From contig CP074402.1 in the NCBI GenBank assembly GCA_018388625.1, positions 4,340,001 through 4,404,000 of the forward strand: DNA of 64,000 nt. Reading direction: 5' to 3'. The notes beneath the pieces were generated by a model. It did not search any database. It was not told where the DNA came from and worked only from the letters and a program-made list of their open reading frames with translations. The stretch is from Nocardiopsis eucommiae (GTDB lineage: Bacteria > Actinomycetota > Actinomycetes > Streptosporangiales > Streptosporangiaceae). The position numbers and the translations under genes were made by a program. Positions 38,605 to 47,766 of the stretch are shown here, piece after piece (positions within the stretch are counted from its first letter, which is position 1; each line of letters opens with the position of its first letter).

Positions 38605-38729
38605 GCCCCGAACGATAGGGAGCCCCTGTGACAGTTCGGGTCTCGCGGCGTGGAGACGGGGACGGCGGTGCCCTCCGTGTGAGACTGGCGTCGAGTCGGC
38701 CCGGGCGCGGCCGTCGGAGAGGAGCCAGC

Positions 38730-39351
38730 GTGAAGATCACCCTCACCCAGTTCGTTTCGCTCGACGGTGTCAGCCAGGGCCCCGGGGCGGCCGACGAGGA
38801 CGTCTCGGAGGGCTTCACGCGGGGCGGCTGGTTCGTGCCCTTCATGGACGCGGCGTTCGTGAGGACCGCGTCGGAGTGGCTGGACCAGGCGGACGGGCTG
38901 CTGTTCGGCCGACGCACCTATGAGGCCTTCGCCCGTGACTGGCCGCAGATCACCGAACCCGATCCGTTCACGGTACGGATGAACTCGCTGCCCAAGTACC
39001 TGGTGAGCTCCACCCTCGCGGAGGGCTCCTGGGCCCCCACCACCGTGCTGGGCGGGGATCCGGTCACCTCGGTGGCGAGGTTGAGGGAGCAGCCCGGGCG
39101 TGAGTTGCAGATCCACGGCAGCGCCCGGCTCGGGGGTTCCTCGTGGCTTCGGGTCTGGTCGACACGGTTCGTCTGGTCGTCGCCCCCACCGTGGTCGGTG
39201 AGGGCCGCCGCCTGTTCACACACCCTTCGCAGAGCACCGGGTTCCGTCTGGTCGGGCGGGAGCACACCCCTCGGGTCTGGTCCTGCTGGAGTACGCCACC
39301 ACCGGAACGGCTCCGTTGGCGGACTACGAGGGCGTCGACGCGCTCACCTGA
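38730..39351 (+). CDS. Dihydrofolate reductase (RibD C-terminal) family protein
   Basis: About 208 residues with the DHFR/RibD-C fold: 'ITLTQFVSLDGVSQGPGA', 'LLFGRRTYEAFARDWPQI', 'PKYLVSSTL', 'LQIHGSARLG' and 'VRLVVAPTVVGEGRRLF'. The family reduces pterin- or pyrimidine-like substrates with NADPH, but these small standalone members are mostly uncharacterised. The GTG at 38730 has AGAGGAG 7-13 bp upstream. Two -1 changes at about 39135 (five G, six expected) and 39268 (four C, five expected) restore 'GLVLLEYA' at the C-terminus. Confidence 0.8.
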
Positions 39352-39931
39352 GCGCACGTCGCGGCAGCACGCCCGGAGCGCCCCCTCTGGGCGTTTCCTG
39401 GCACGCGAACGTCCGCGGCGGCCCGAAGCACGTCTGTGGCGCCCAAACACACAGGTGACAACGGGCCTCCGCGGCTTCCCGAGGCGTCACCCCACCTGGT
39501 TCCGCCTCGGGCACGTCCGGTTTGTGGGACGACCACCTCTCCGACCGGCGAGGAGCCGGACCGTCCGCCGCGCACGACCACTGCGCCGTGTGACCGGTGC
39601 GTGAACGGTACGTACTCCCGGGCCGCCGGGGAGCCTCCCACCACGGTGCTCCCCCACGGGCCGCCGACGCGTTCCTCCGCCCGACCGGACGAAGCATCGG
39701 AGGAGAGGGGTGTCGTCCTTCATCGACCGATTCCCCCGGTAGCCCCACCGCGGGTTCGGTCCTTGAGGGGTGCGGCGGATGGGGGTCCCCGGGCCCGGGT
39801 CGTCTCTCCTGCCCACCGGTGGCCGTCCGAGGCGATCGCGTGGTCCGTCCGCTCCGCCCGAGGGGACCGGACCGGATCGCTGCTGGACGGGCCGTCGTGG
39901 CCCCGGAGGAGGGCGTCGCCGATTCCCATCG
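39352..39931. other. 580-bp intergenic region without a supported gene
   Basis: Long open frames cross this stretch on both strands but have skewed Arg/Pro/Gly composition and no motifs, as expected of non-coding high-GC DNA. It lies between two convergent stop codons. Confidence 0.5.
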
Positions 39932-40785
39932 TCACAGGGACCACGGGGGCGGGACGGGGTTCGGAGGGTCGTCGTCCGGCGGGACGAGGCCGTCCCACGG
40001 GGCGGCCCTCTCTGAGGGCGCGACGTACCCGGTCGGCGCGGGGCCGTGGTCGACCACCAGGGCCGGGGGTGGTCCTCGACGTCGAAGCGCCGCCAGGCGG
40101 TGCTCCCGGACTCGTCCGCCGCCCCGAGCCTCAGGTGGAGGTGGTGTTCTCCGTCGTCCAGGGCCCGCTGGTAGGCCTCGGTCACGTCGAACTCCACACC
40201 GCCGTGGAGCGGGCAGGCGGTGTGCCCGCCCCGCACGTTCCGGGTGTCGAGCAGTCCCCGGGACGCCGGTTGGTCGTTCCAGGTGGTGTTCTCGTCGAAC
40301 GGGTCGACCCGGTGCAACTCCACGACGGAGTCGCTTTCACAGTCGTAGGACCATGCCACGTCGACGCGCAGGACCGCGGATTCCACCACGGATTCGGAAC
40401 CGAGTTCCACCGGGAAACGGAAAAGGGCCCTGCGGGTGTAGACACGATCCCAGGCGAGGCGCCCCGTCCCCAGACTCCCGTTTTCGGCCATGTTGGAGGG
40501 TTGGTCCGGAAATGCGCGGTCCACATGAGTCCACAGCGAACTCACGGACGCCATTCGACCACCGTCGTCGTGCGCGATCGCGGACGGGTCCTCCTCGGAG
40601 TGGACTCCCACCCCACCGAATGGGCCGCCCCCGACCGGGGAGGCCTCGATCAGACCGGATTCCGGAGCACTCCCCTTGACGGTGGGGGCTTTCTCGTCAG
40701 CCGCGACGGGTGCGCCCACCCCCAGCGAGAGAACCAGGGCATAGGTCGCACAGGCCGCCGTCGCGCGGGTCAGGGTACGACGCAT
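39932..40785 (-). CDS. Secreted DNRLRE-domain protein
   Basis: About 285 residues. A signal peptide (1-29, 'YALVLSLGVGAPVAADEK') precedes a beta-sandwich DNRLRE-type domain: 'RALFRFPVEL' and 'VVELHRVDPFDENTTWNDQP', then 'VEFDVTEAYQRALDDGEHHL' and 'LRLGAADESGSTAWRRFDVE'. Such domains occur in cell-surface proteins of actinomycetes, usually as N-terminal parts of larger proteins. After about residue 238 a -1 change (near 40067, five C, six expected) gives 'LVVDHGPAPTGYVAPSE' and a stop at 39932. Without it the frame runs on as low-information sequence. The protein looks short for the family, perhaps truncated. Confidence 0.68.
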
Positions 40786-41110
40786 TACGGTTAGTGCCTA
40801 CACATTCCAACTACGACCGAAAGCAATTCCGCGAGGCTTCGTGCCTCGCGTTCGACTAAGAGGAATTTACCAAATTCACACCCGAACCGACAAACAACAG
40901 GGACATACGAGCGGACCAAAACCACCTTTATCCCACAAGACAAACGAGGACCCCTGGAGTCCACCCGGGAGTCGACACCACCCTTCGCTTTCCGCTGTCC
41001 CGCATTCGGCAAGAACCAAAATACGGTTCGTTTCAAACCGAAAACCGACGACAGGGGGCCGCTCCACCGCCTCCCCAGATCGGGGCCGCGCCACGAGATA
41101 GGTTGCGGAC
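40786..41110. other. Low-GC divergent intergenic region with hairpin
   Basis: This 325-bp stretch is clearly poorer in G+C than its surroundings. It holds a perfect hairpin CGCGAGGC-TTCGT-GCCTCGCG at 40830-40850, 45 bp upstream of the DNRLRE start. It separates the divergent DNRLRE and XRE-cupin genes and should contain both promoters. Confidence 0.55.
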
Positions 41111-41694
41111 ATGGAAGGCAACGACCCCGACACCGAGGTGCTCCGAGCCGTGGGTGCCCGACTGCGCCAGCTGCGAGGGCGGGCGAAGCTGACCCTCATC
41201 GAACTGTCGGAGCGCACTGGCATCTCACCGAGCACGCTCTCCCGCCTGGAGACCGGGCGGCTCCAGCCCACCCTGGGGCAGCTGCTCCCCTCTCCCGCGC
41301 CCACCAGGTGCCGATCGGCGAGCTCGTGGACGCCCCCAGAGTGGGTGACCCGCGCGTCCACCTGCACCCGGTGCGCCGCTTCGGCCTGACGTTCGTCCCG
41401 CTCACACAGCGCGCGGGCGGGGTCCAGGCGTACAAGGTGGTCTATCCGCCGTCCCGGACCCTTCCAGCTCCCGAGCTGCGCACGCACGAGGGCCACGAGT
41501 GGTTCTACGTCCTCACCGGAACCGTGCGTCTGGTCCTCGGATCCGAACAGGACGTGCTGCTGCGGGCCGGGGAGGCGGCCGAGTTCGACACCCGGACCCC
41601 GCACTGGATCGGCAACCCCGCCGAGCGGGCGGTGGCCGAGGTCATCGCGATCTTCGGGACCCAGGGCGAACGCATCCACCTGCACGGCGCCTGA
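41111..41694 (+). CDS. XRE-family regulator with C-terminal cupin domain
   Basis: About 194 residues. The helix-turn-helix covers residues 12-65 ('LTLIELSERTGISPSTLSRL', 'QPTLGQLL'). A cupin_2 domain follows with 'HEGHEWFYVLTGTVRLVLG', 'GEAAEFDTRTPHWIGNP', carrying His/Glu metal-ligand positions. This two-domain type senses a small molecule and represses nearby genes. A -1 change near 41288 (four C, five expected) joins the two domains. It may control the methyltransferase gene downstream. Confidence 0.85.
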
Positions 41695-41762
41695 GGAACC
41701 ACGCACCCACGCCGTTGCAGATCCGCACAGAACCGTGCGCGGATCGGTCCCCGCCGCCCAGC

Positions 41763-42460
41763 ATGGGCGTCATGCGATCCGAAACCGGGGTCCCCTCTCC
41801 CGCACGGGAGTTCTGGGACCGGCAGTACGGCGACGAGAGTCCCTCGACGCCCCCTCCCCCGCCCAACGCGGCCCTCGTGGCGCTCGCGGAGGAGCTGGCG
41901 CTCGTACCGGCTCCGCGCCCGCGAGTCTCCCACGCCCTCGACCTCGCGTGCGGACGCGGCGGGGACGCCCTGTGGCTGGCCGCGCGGGGGTGGCGGGTCA
42001 CGGCGGTGGACGTCTCGGAACACGTGCTCGACGTCCTGGCCGAACGGTCCCGGCTGGCGGGGGTCGGGGAACTCCTCGACGTGGAGCCCCACGACCTGGC
42101 GTCCTCCGCGCCCGACACCGGTCCCCTCGACCTCGTCCACGCCAGTTACTTCCACGCCACGACGGACCTCGACCGGGACGCGGTCCTGCGCGCGGCCGCG
42201 CGGTCGGTACGCGACGGGGGCTGCTGCTCGTCATCGACCACGCTTCGAGCGCGCCCTGGTCATGGAACCGGCACGACGAGCACCCGACCGTGGACGACCT
42301 GTGGCGCTCACTCGGCCTCGGGCCGGAGTGGACCGCCGTCGTGGCCGAACGGCGCACCCGGCTCGCGCACGGCCCCGACGGCCGCTCCGCGACGGTGGCC
42401 GACAACGTGGTGGCGGCACGCCGCCGACTACCGACGACACCGGCTCCCGAACCGACCTGA
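41763..42460 (+). CDS. Class I SAM-dependent methyltransferase
   Basis: About 233 residues. The SAM-binding motif I is 'ALDLACGRGGDALWLAARGW', followed by 'VTAVDVSEHVLDVLAERS' and 'LDLVHASYFHAT'. The small size and the N-terminal 'AREFWDRQYGDE' recall thiopurine/tellurite-type methyltransferases, but the substrate is unknown. A -1 change lies near 42219, where five G are seen and six give 'GGLLLVIDHAS'. ATGs at 41763 and 41772 are both possible. It follows the XRE-cupin regulator on the same strand. Confidence 0.82.
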
Positions 42461-42489
42461 GCGCCCGCACCATCCACGAAGGAGGCACC

Positions 42490-42978
42490 ATGTCCGCCGC
42501 GTCACGACACGACCGTCCACCGCCCAGGACCGGAACCGGGGAGAGGGAGGTCCTCACGGGATTCCTGGACTACCTGCGCGAGAGCGTCATCTCCAAGCTC
42601 GAGGGGGCGCCGAAGGAACACCTGCGCACCCCCGGCGTGGCGTCGGGGACCAACCTGCTCGGTCTGATCGCGCACCTGACCCGGGTCGAGCGCCACGTGT
42701 TCCTCGGTGAGGAGACCGGTGACTGGGCGGCGACGTTCCATGCCGACCCGGACCGGACCGCCGAGGAGGTGCTCCAGGGCTACCGCGACGCCGTCACCGC
42801 CGCGAACGCGGCCATCGCCGCCTGCACGGACCTCGGCCGACCCGCGCACGACGGCCGCCGCGGCCGGACCGCGCCGTCGATGCGATGGGCCCTGGCGCAC
42901 ATGATCGAGGAGACCGGTCGTCACGCGGGGCACCTCGACATCCTCCGCGAGCGGATCGACGGACGAACCGGCCGCTGA
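42490..42978 (+). CDS. DinB/DUF664 family protein
   Basis: A 162-residue four-helix-bundle protein with an intact frame and a strong AAGGAGG site. Typical segments are 'LTGFLDYLRESVISKLEGAP', 'SGTNLLGLIAHLTRVERHVF' and 'SMRWALAHMIEETGRHAGHL', with the three His positions that bind a metal in DinB-like proteins. Actinobacterial members include mycothiol-dependent S-transferases, which is a plausible but unproven role. It follows the methyltransferase by 30 bp and may share its transcript. Confidence 0.85.
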   Translation: MSAASRHDRPPPRTGTGEREVLTGFLDYLRESVISKLEGAPKEHLRTPGVASGTNLLGLIAHLTRVERHVFLGEETGDWAATFHADPDRTAEEVLQGYRDAVTAANAAIAACTDLGRPAHDGRRGRTAPSMRWALAHMIEETGRHAGHLDILRERIDGRTGR

Positions 42979-42998
42979 ACGCCCTGCCGACCGGCCCC

Positions 42999-43036
42999 GC
43001 GACCCGGCCGGTGCGTGCTCGCACCGGCCGGGTCGC
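42999..43036. terminator. Bidirectional terminator hairpin
   Basis: GCGACCCGGCCGGTGCG and CGCACCGGCCGGGTCGC form a perfect 17-bp stem with a TGCT loop between the convergent DinB and citrate-synthase-like genes. Confidence 0.7.
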
Positions 43037-43041
43037 CCGTC

Positions 43042-43887
43042 TCAGTCGGCGTGGACCCCGCCCGGGAGCCGGGTGGCCGGGCCCGTGTACCCGGCGAGGA
43101 CCGCGCGCGGGAGCGGACCCTTGATCCTCGCGCCGCTGTTGCCCTCCTCCCAGGCGTGGGCCAGGATGCCGACGGACCGCGAGAGGACGAAGAGCCCTCG
43201 GGCCAGTTCGGGGGCGAAGCCGAGGGAGGCGTAGACGGTGGCCGTGGCCCCGTCGATGTTCATCGGGACGGCTCGGCCCCGGCGCCCCTCCAGGGCCTTC
43301 TCCAGGGCGAGCGCGGACTCCAGCGGTCCGGCGTCGACGACCCCCTCGCGGACCGCCTCGCGGACCATGTCCAGGAGGGGGTCGCGGCGGGGGTCCCTGG
43401 GGTGGAAGCGGTGCCCGAATCCGGGGACGTAGCCGCCCCTCTCCCGGTACTCGGCCACGATCGACTCGGCCACGACGTCGGCGCCGGTGCCGTCGGAGCG
43501 CCGCTCCGCCATCTCGTTCAGCAGGGCGACGCACTGCTGGCCGGCGCCACCGTGCACGTCCCCCAGGAGGTTCACCCCGCTGGCGACCGCGTTGTTGAGT
43601 CCGAGTCCGCAGGTGGCGGCCATCCGGGCGGCCGCGATGGAGGGCGCCTGGGGCCCGTGGTCGACCCCGGACACCAGCGCGGACTCCAGCATGCGGGCCT
43701 GGGCGGGCTCGGGCAGTTCACCCCTGAGCATGAGCCAGACCACCTCGACGAAGCCGTGGCGGCCGATGACGTCCTGCACGGGGTAGCCCCGCAGTTCGAT
43801 CTCTCCCGGGGCGACGCGTGTCAGGGAGGTCGACCACCAGTCACCGATCTCCTCGTGCGTCATGCTCGGGGTGTCAGGAGCGCTCAC
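43042..43887 (-). CDS. Citrate synthase-superfamily protein, citryl-CoA lyase-like
   Basis: 281 residues with an intact frame, shorter than true citrate synthase (about 430) and close to the citryl-CoA lyase-like group. Catalytic-region motifs are 'GVNLLGDVHGGAGQQC', 'YVPGFGHRFHPRDPRRDP' and 'AVPMNIDGATATVYASLG', giving the two His and the Asp of the fold. The likely reaction is cleavage of citryl-CoA (or a related acyl-CoA) to acetyl-CoA and an oxo acid. Its GTG start overlaps the stop of the CoA-transferase gene. With that gene and the Tct transporter it forms an uptake-activation-cleavage route, which is an inference from context. Confidence 0.8.
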   Translation of the reverse strand: MSAPDTPSMTHEEIGDWWSTSLTRVAPGEIELRGYPVQDVIGRHGFVEVVWLMLRGELPEPAQARMLESALVSGVDHGPQAPSIAAARMAATCGLGLNNAVASGVNLLGDVHGGAGQQCVALLNEMAERRSDGTGADVVAESIVAEYRERGGYVPGFGHRFHPRDPRRDPLLDMVREAVREGVVDAGPLESALALEKALEGRRGRAVPMNIDGATATVYASLGFAPELARGLFVLSRSVGILAHAWEEGNSGARIKGPLPRAVLAGYTGPATRLPGGVHAD

Positions 43888-45105
43888 ACCACACCCGCCT
43901 CTCTGAGCGCGTTGACCTCGCTCTGTTCGTAGCCCGCTTCCCGGAGGATCTGGTCGGTGTGTTCCCCGAGGAGGGGTGGCGATCGATCGGGCCCCAGGGA
44001 GGCTCCGTCGACGTGCACGCCGCTGCCCAGGACACGGAGTTCGCGGTCGTCCCGGCCGGGGAACGGCAGGGTGCGGACCAGGCCCCGGTGTCGGACGTGG
44101 TCCAGTTCGAGGGCCTCGCGGACGCTGAGGACGCGGGCCGCGGGACCCCCGCCTCGGACAGGACCACCTCCCAGTCCCGCGCGCTCCGGCTCGCCAGGCG
44201 CTCCTCCAGTTCGTCGCGGAGCGCGACCCGGTGGGCCTTGCGGTCCTCCCGGGTGGCGAAGCGCGGGTCGGTCACGAGCTCGGAGGCCCGGAGGAGCTGG
44301 CAGAGGGTCTCGAACTGTTCCTGCTTGTTGGCCGCGATGTTGAGTGTGCCCTCGGCCGTGGTGAAGGTGCCCGAGGGAGCGGCGGTGGCGTTCTCGTTGC
44401 CGATGCGGGAGGGTTCCACCCCGCGGAGAGGTAGTTGGAGACCCCCATCCCATGGCCGTGATGGCGGTCTCCAGCATCGAGACGTCCAGCCGGGTGCCCT
44501 CCCCGTGCGTTCACGCCGCACGAGGGCGCTTCCAACGGCGAAGGCGGCGGCCAGTCCGCCCAGGACGTCCGCGATCGGGAAGCCCGCGCGGAGCGCCCCG
44601 GTCTCCTCCGTCCCGGTGGCGTCCATCATCCCGGACAGTCCCTGGATGATCTGGTCGTAGGCGGGCCGGTCGCTCAGCGGTCCGTCGGAGCCGAACCCGG
44701 ACACGGCGCAGTACACCAGGCCCGGGTTGAGGTCGCGCAGGGTCTCCCAGCCGAAGCCCAGGCGTTCCATGACCCCCGGCCGGAAGTTCTCCAGCAGCAC
44801 GTCCGCGTCCCTGACCAGGGTGCTCAGGACCCGGCACCCCTCCGGGGACTTCAGGTTCAGGGTGAGGGACCGCTTGCCCGCGTTCTGGGCGAGGAAGGAC
44901 GCCCCCACGCGTCGTTCGTTGAGTTCCGACGAGGCTCCGAGCTGTCGAGCGAGGTCACCCGCGCCGGGGACCTCCACCTTGACCACGTCGGCGCCCATCA
45001 GGGAGAGCTGGTATCCGGCGTAGGGGCCGGCCAGCACGTTGGTCAGGTCCAGGACGCGGATCCCTGCCAGGGGAGCGGCTCCCGCGCGGCCGTCGCGGTG
45101 CTCAT
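43884..45105 (-). CDS. CaiB/BaiF family CoA-transferase
   Basis: About 408 residues of a type III CoA-transferase: 'GIRVLDLTNVLAGPYAGYQL', 'DVVKVEVPGAGDLAR', 'KSPEGCRVLSTLVRDADVLL', and the catalytic Asp in 'GTRLDVSMLETAITAMGWG'. It moves CoA between two carboxylic acids. The start is the ATG overlapping the regulator stop (ATGA). There are five -1 changes, near 45085, 44503, 44445, 44422 and 44146; the first four lie at G/C runs that are one base short. Such a dense set of same-sign changes is the clearest sign of systematic base loss in this sequence. Confidence 0.83.
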
Positions 45106-45929
45106 CCGTTCTCCTCGTCCTCGGTCGCCACGTTCTCCGACCCCGGGTCGAATCCGATCCGGCCGATGCGTTCCGCCGCCTCGCGCACAGCGCCGCTGAA
45201 GGCACGGACGGAGGCCTCGGTGAAGCGCGCGGTGGGCCCGCCGACGGCCAGTGCCGCGACGGGCCCGGGGCCCGCACCGGAGCCGCTCACCGGGGCGGCG
45301 ACACCCGAGGCGCCGTGTTCGCGCTCGCCGTGGCTGACCGCGAACCCCCGGGCGCGAGCCTCGGCGATCTCGGTGAACAGGCGCTCGACGTACTGCGGTC
45401 CGTGCGGGGATGCCGCGGCGACCCTCCGGACCACTGACTCGGGGGCACCTCCCAGGAGCACCTTGCTGGCCGCTCCGCCCCAGAGGGGCATCTCGTCACC
45501 GGTGTTCACGACGTGTCGGAGCCGTTGGGGGCCCTCCTCCTGCGCGACGCAGACACGGACGGTGTCCGCGCGTACGTAGAGGTTGACGGTCTCGGAGGTC
45601 TCGACGGTGAGGTCACGCATGATCACACGGATCGACTCGGGCACCTGCCAGACGGCGTGGGCCAGGCGCGCCCAGCGGAGCAGCCCCGGTCCGGCTCCGA
45701 CACGGCCGTCCGAACCGGACCAGAGCAACCCGCGTTGTTCGAGGGTGCCGACCAGGCGGAGGACGGTGGTCTTGGCCAGTCCGGTCAGTTCCACCAGTTC
45801 GCGTGTGGTGTAGCGCTGGTTCCTCTCGTCGTAGAGGTCCAGCAGGTCGAGCGCGCGCACCACGCTGCGCACTCCCCTTCGGTGTCCCCGGCCATCACTC
45901 TCCCCTCGTGGTCCACCTGGTGGACTCAT
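45102..45929 (-). CDS. IclR-family transcriptional regulator
   Basis: About 270 residues. A winged helix-turn-helix ('RELVELTGLAKTTVLRLVGT') precedes the IclR effector domain ('MPLWGGAASKVLLGGAPES', 'RARGFAVSHGEREHGASGVA'). It should sense the acid handled by the neighbouring genes. As read the frame opens at 45929, but that would place an operator inside the gene. A better start is the ATG at 45895 with GGGGAG upstream, 'MAGDTEG', joined by a -1 change at the four-G run near 45880. It is the first gene of the regulator/CoA-transferase/lyase operon and divergent from tctCBA. Confidence 0.85.
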   Translation of the reverse strand: MSPPGGPRGESDGRGHRRGVRSVVRALDLLDLYDERNQRYTTRELVELTGLAKTTVLRLVGTLEQRGLLWSGSDGRVGAGPGLLRWARLAHAVWQVPESIRVIMRDLTVETSETVNLYVRADTVRVCVAQEEGPQRLRHVVNTGDEMPLWGGAASKVLLGGAPESVVRRVAAASPHGPQYVERLFTEIAEARARGFAVSHGEREHGASGVAAPVSGSGAGPGPVAALAVGGPTARFTEASVRAFSGAVREAAERIGRIGFDPGSENVATEDEENG

Positions 45930-45946
45930 TGGTCTACTAGATGGTC
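45908..45946. promoter_or_regulatory. IclR-type operator pair at the regulator promoter
   Basis: GTGGTCCAC-CTG-GTGGACTCA (45908-45928) is a near-palindrome with the same arms as the site before tctC. The next bases (TTGGTCTACTAGATGGTC) look like a second, weaker half-palindrome. The position suits autoregulation. Confidence 0.6.
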
Positions 45947-46138
45947 GTTCCGGGGTCAGGCTAACCCACCGCAGCAGGAACCGCCAGAGGAACCCCCTCC
46001 GACTCCATCGCCACAGGACCCCTGCCAGGCATGACGCACCCGCCCTGGCGTGACGACTTCGTTAAGGAAAGATGTCCCGGACGCATTGACACGCCTTCAC
46101 GTGATTTGCATCATTCTCTGAACCAATCAGCGGCCCAT

Positions 46139-46159
46139 GTGGTCCACCTAGTGGACCAC
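46139..46159. promoter_or_regulatory. Perfect palindromic operator upstream of tctC
   Basis: GTGGTCCAC and GTGGACCAC are perfect 9-bp inverted arms around CTA, 21 bp before the tctC ATG. The same arms occur at the divergent IclR promoter, so the regulator most likely controls both units. Confidence 0.7.
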
Positions 46160-46180
46160 TGCGGTCGAGAGGGAGTGAAG

Positions 46181-47172
46181 ATGGACAAGCAGCGCACCCT
46201 GCGTGCGGTGGGGGCCGTGTGCGCGACCCTCGTCGTGGGTGCCGCCGCGGCGAACGCCGCGCTCTCGCAGACGCACGGCTCCGAGGCCCGCGCCCGGGTG
46301 GACATCGTGGTGCCCGCCGACCCGGGCGGCGGCTGGGACCTCGTCGCACGGGAGGCACAGCACGCGATGCGTCTGAACGACGTCGTGGCCAACACCCAGG
46401 TCGTGAACCTGCCCGGAGCGGGGGCACCATCGGTCTCGCGCAGACGGTGCGGCGGGAGGGCGAGGCGACCACCCTCATGACCACCGGGACCGTCATGATC
46501 GGCGGCATCATCGTCAACGACTCCGCCCAGACCCTGGAGGACGTCGTCCCCATCGCACGGGTGGCCGACGACTACGAGGTCTTCGTCGTCCGCGACGACT
46601 CGCCCCTCCGGGACATGAACGACCTGATCGAGGCCTGGGAGGACGACCCGGGCGCGGTGGCCGTGGGCGGCGGTTCGCTCGGGGGCACCGACCACCTGCT
46701 GGCCGGACTCGCGGCCCAGTCGCAGGGACTCGACCCGACCGACGTCAACTACATCCCGTTCGCGGGCGGCGCCCAGGCGCTCACCTCCCTGCTCTCGGGC
46801 AGCATCGACGTCGGCGTCTCCGGCTACAACGAGTTCAGCGACCAGGTGGAGACCGGGAGCCTCAGGGTCCTCGGTGTCTCCGCCCACGAACGCGTCACCG
46901 GACTCGAGGACCACCCCACCCTCCCCGAACAGGGCGTGGACGCCGTACTCCCCAACTGGCGGGGATTCATGGCGCCGCCCGGGATCACCGAGGAGGAGCG
47001 CGCGGAGCTGACGGCCATCGTCGAGGAGATGGTCGCCACCCCCGAGTGGCAGGACACCCTCGAACGCAACCGCTGGGACGACACCTTCCAGTCCGGTCCG
47101 GAGTTCGAGGCCTTCCTCAAGGACGAGATCACCCGCATCACCGACGTCACCAAGGACCTGGGGCTGTCATGA
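46181..47172 (+). CDS. tctC: Tripartite tricarboxylate transporter substrate-binding protein
   Basis: About 331 residues, exported. The signal segment ('VGAVCATLVVGAAAANAALS') leads into the Bug/TctC fold: 'VDIVVPADPGGGWDLVAREA', 'VVNLPGAG', 'YIPFAGGAQALTSLLSGSID' and 'LPNWRGFMAPPGITEEER'. It captures a di- or tricarboxylate and delivers it to TctAB. The ATG at 46181 has GAGGGAG nearby. A -1 change near 46427 is restored by a sixth G, giving GGTIG. The stop overlaps the tctB start (ATGA). A perfect palindromic operator lies just upstream. Confidence 0.9.
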
Positions 47173-47765
47173 ACCCACAGAGAGAATCAGCGCCGCCCGC
47201 GTCGTCGCGGGCGGCCCACCCGGCCCGTGCCTGGCTGCGGGGGCGCAGCGAGGTCTTCGTCGGCCTGCTCGTCATCGGGGTCGGTGCCTTCCTGGGCGCG
47301 CAGACCATGGCCATGCACGTCCCGGACACCTCCACGGGGCCCGGCCCCCAGCTCTTCCCCGGCCTGGTGTCCGGACTGATGCTGGTGCTCGGAGCGCTGC
47401 TGATCGTCCAGGTCGCCCGCGAACCGGCCGTCCCTCCGACCGACGCGGACCCGGACGCGGAGTCCGCCGGGATCGTCGGTGAGCTGGTCGAGGGCCGGGA
47501 GGCCCGGCGCACCGCCACCCACAGTGACTGGCGCACGGTCGGTCTGGTGCTGGGGGCGGTCGTCGCCTTCACCCTGCTGCTGCAGCCCCTCGGCTGGCTG
47601 CTGTCCGGCGCCCTGCTGTTCTTCGGTGTGAGTACGGCGTTCGGGGGTCGGCGCTCGCTGTTCGAGGCGGCGGTGGCACTGGTCTACTCGGCGGTCGTCC
47701 AACTCGCGTTCGTCGCGGGCCTGGGCCTGAACCTCCCCTCGGGGATCCTGGGCGGGGTGCTCTGA
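47169..47765 (+). CDS. tctB: Tripartite tricarboxylate transporter small membrane subunit
   Basis: 198 residues with four predicted helices: 'VFVGLLVIGVGAFLGAQTM', 'FPGLVSGLMLVLGALLIVQV', 'VGLVLGAVVAFTLLLQPLGW' and 'AAVALVYSAVVQLAFVAGLG'. This matches the TctB family in size and in having a long loop after helix two. It pairs with TctA in the sodium-driven uptake complex. The start codon overlaps the tctC stop and the stop lies one base before tctA, so the three are co-translated. Confidence 0.88.
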   Translation: MNPQRESAPPASSRAAHPARAWLRGRSEVFVGLLVIGVGAFLGAQTMAMHVPDTSTGPGPQLFPGLVSGLMLVLGALLIVQVAREPAVPPTDADPDAESAGIVGELVEGREARRTATHSDWRTVGLVLGAVVAFTLLLQPLGWLLSGALLFFGVSTAFGGRRSLFEAAVALVYSAVVQLAFVAGLGLNLPSGILGGVL

Positions 47766-47766
47766 C

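Noticed and set aside
39487..40060. Continuation of the DNRLRE frame to 39487
   Set aside because: Beyond about 40065 this frame is Arg/Pro/Gly-rich without motifs, while the -1 frame keeps coding-like codons and ends at 39932.
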